From: Alphaproteobacteria bacterium MarineAlpha10_Bin3
GTDB taxonomy: Bacteria; Pseudomonadota; Alphaproteobacteria; UBA8366; GCA-2717185
Direction of reading: 5' to 3'
Assembly (NCBI GenBank): GCA_002937525.1
Contig: PTKA01000116.1
Span: 1-5,710 of the forward strand
DNA length: 5,710 nucleotides
In this document: positions 5,125 through 5,710 of the stretch, one piece after another
Layout of the letters: every line of letters starts with the position of its first letter
How positions within the stretch are numbered: position 1 is the stretch's first letter
Program-made: the position numbers and the translations under genes
Notes under the pieces: model-generated
Databases searched by the model: none
Seen by the model: the letters and a program-made list of their open reading frames with translations, nothing else
Told to the model about the DNA's origin: nothing

Positions 5125-5710
5125 TTCGACGCGGTTTGCGGGCGGTTGAACCGACCGCCGCGCCGGAACCGGTCCAGATAGGTCGGCAGGATGACCTCTG
5201 CCGCCGTTGGCTCGATATCGAGCGCGGCCAGGGTCGCGGCATCGCCGGAAACCACGCTGTCGTCGCGCAACAGCGTCACCTGATCGCGCGTGAGCGGCGG
5301 CTTGGGCAGGAATTCCAGGAACCGCGCGGCCAGCGACGCATACCAGAACGGGGTCGGGGCGAGCAGGCAATTGCGGCCGGTTTCGCGCAACACCAGTTCC
5401 ATCAGCGCCTTGAAGCTGTAGACGGATGGTCCGCCTAGCTCATAGGTCTCGCCGGCCGTGTCGGTGCGGATCAGGCAAGCCATGATGGCGTCGGCGACAT
5501 CGCCGACATAGACCGGCTGAAAGCGCGTGCCGCCATTGCCGTAAATGTCGATTGCGCCATTGCGGAATGCCGGCATCGGGCAGCCGAACACCGGCAGGAC
5601 CGGCAGCAGACGGGCCAACGCGGCAAAGCGGTTGAAGAAATCGTCCTCCGGGCCGAAGACAACGCTGGGCCGCAGGATTGTTGCGCCGGGAAAAGCGTCC
5701 AGCACCGCCG
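5121..5710 (-). CDS. NDUFA9-like NAD(P)-binding epimerase-family protein, C-terminal part
   Basis: This atypical short-chain dehydrogenase/epimerase-family gene runs off the right edge. About 196 C-terminal residues are seen, and the N-terminal Rossmann half (GxxGxxG and YxxxK) lies outside. The GTG at 5705 is internal: the preceding codon is open and the upstream residues belong to the family block leading to FPGATILRPSVVFGPEDDFF. That block with NRFAALARLLPVLPVFG, RFQPVYVGDVADAI and GETYELGGPSVYSFKALMEL matches the bacterial 'complex I NDUFA9 subunit family' proteins, relatives of the mitochondrial complex I accessory subunit that binds NADPH. Whether bacterial members join complex I is not shown here; sugar-nucleotide epimerase-like activity is the alternative. 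The TAG stop (5121-5123) overlaps the TAA of alkB within a shared CTAA. In related genomes, as I recall, this gene lies close to uppP; here three genes separate them. Confidence 0.9.
   Translation of the reverse strand, partial: AVLDAFPGATILRPSVVFGPEDDFFNRFAALARLLPVLPVFGCPMPAFRNGAIDIYGNGGTRFQPVYVGDVADAIMACLIRTDTAGETYELGGPSVYSFKALMELVLRETGRNCLLAPTPFWYASLAARFLEFLPKPPLTRDQVTLLRDDSVVSGDAATLAALDIEPTAAEVILPTYLDRFRRGGRFNRPQTASN

Noticed and set aside
1..5710. Mobile element, defence system or CRISPR array
   Set aside because: I saw no transposase, integrase, direct-repeat array, toxin-antitoxin pair or terminal inverted repeats. The only tandem repeat is the intragenic 25-bp duplication.

Overview
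This GC-rich window most likely comes from an alphaproteobacterium, probably a Rhodospirillales-like lineage. The evidence is an FzlA-type division protein (a family I know only from Alphaproteobacteria) beside uppP, with an NDUFA9-like gene in the same neighbourhood. It is ordinary chromosomal sequence. I see no rRNA, tRNA, CRISPR, transposase, integrase or phage gene.

Left part (1-2103): the 3' end of a tetratricopeptide-repeat gene (+) runs tail to tail, with one base between stops, into a GST-fold gene (-) that I read as fzlA, an FtsZ-binding regulator of constriction. A 120-bp divergent region separates it from uppP (+), the undecaprenyl-pyrophosphate phosphatase that recycles the lipid carrier for cell-wall precursors. 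FzlA and UppP thus put septation and envelope synthesis side by side.

Middle part (2147-4299, minus strand): an acyl-CoA dehydrogenase gene is followed by a luciferase-like monooxygenase (LLM-class) flavin oxidoreductase, 61 bp apart and probably co-transcribed. The dehydrogenase gene is broken by a 25-bp tandem duplication (24/25 identical). Collapsing it restores a clean 401-residue protein. This is the most notable anomaly: either a very recent mutation or an assembly or sequencing artefact. The pair may act in catabolism of a CoA-activated substrate that I cannot name.

Right part (4300-5710): a 195-bp divergent region with several inverted repeats leads into alkB (+), a close match to the E. 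coli oxidative DNA/RNA demethylase with all active-site residues present. Its stop codon overlaps the stop of a convergent NDUFA9-like NAD(P)-binding gene (-) that runs off the right edge. I found no convincing new biological system. The points worth a second look are the duplication in the dehydrogenase, the structured alkB leader, and the apparent insertion of the middle genes into an alphaproteobacterial fzlA-uppP-NDUFA9 neighbourhood.
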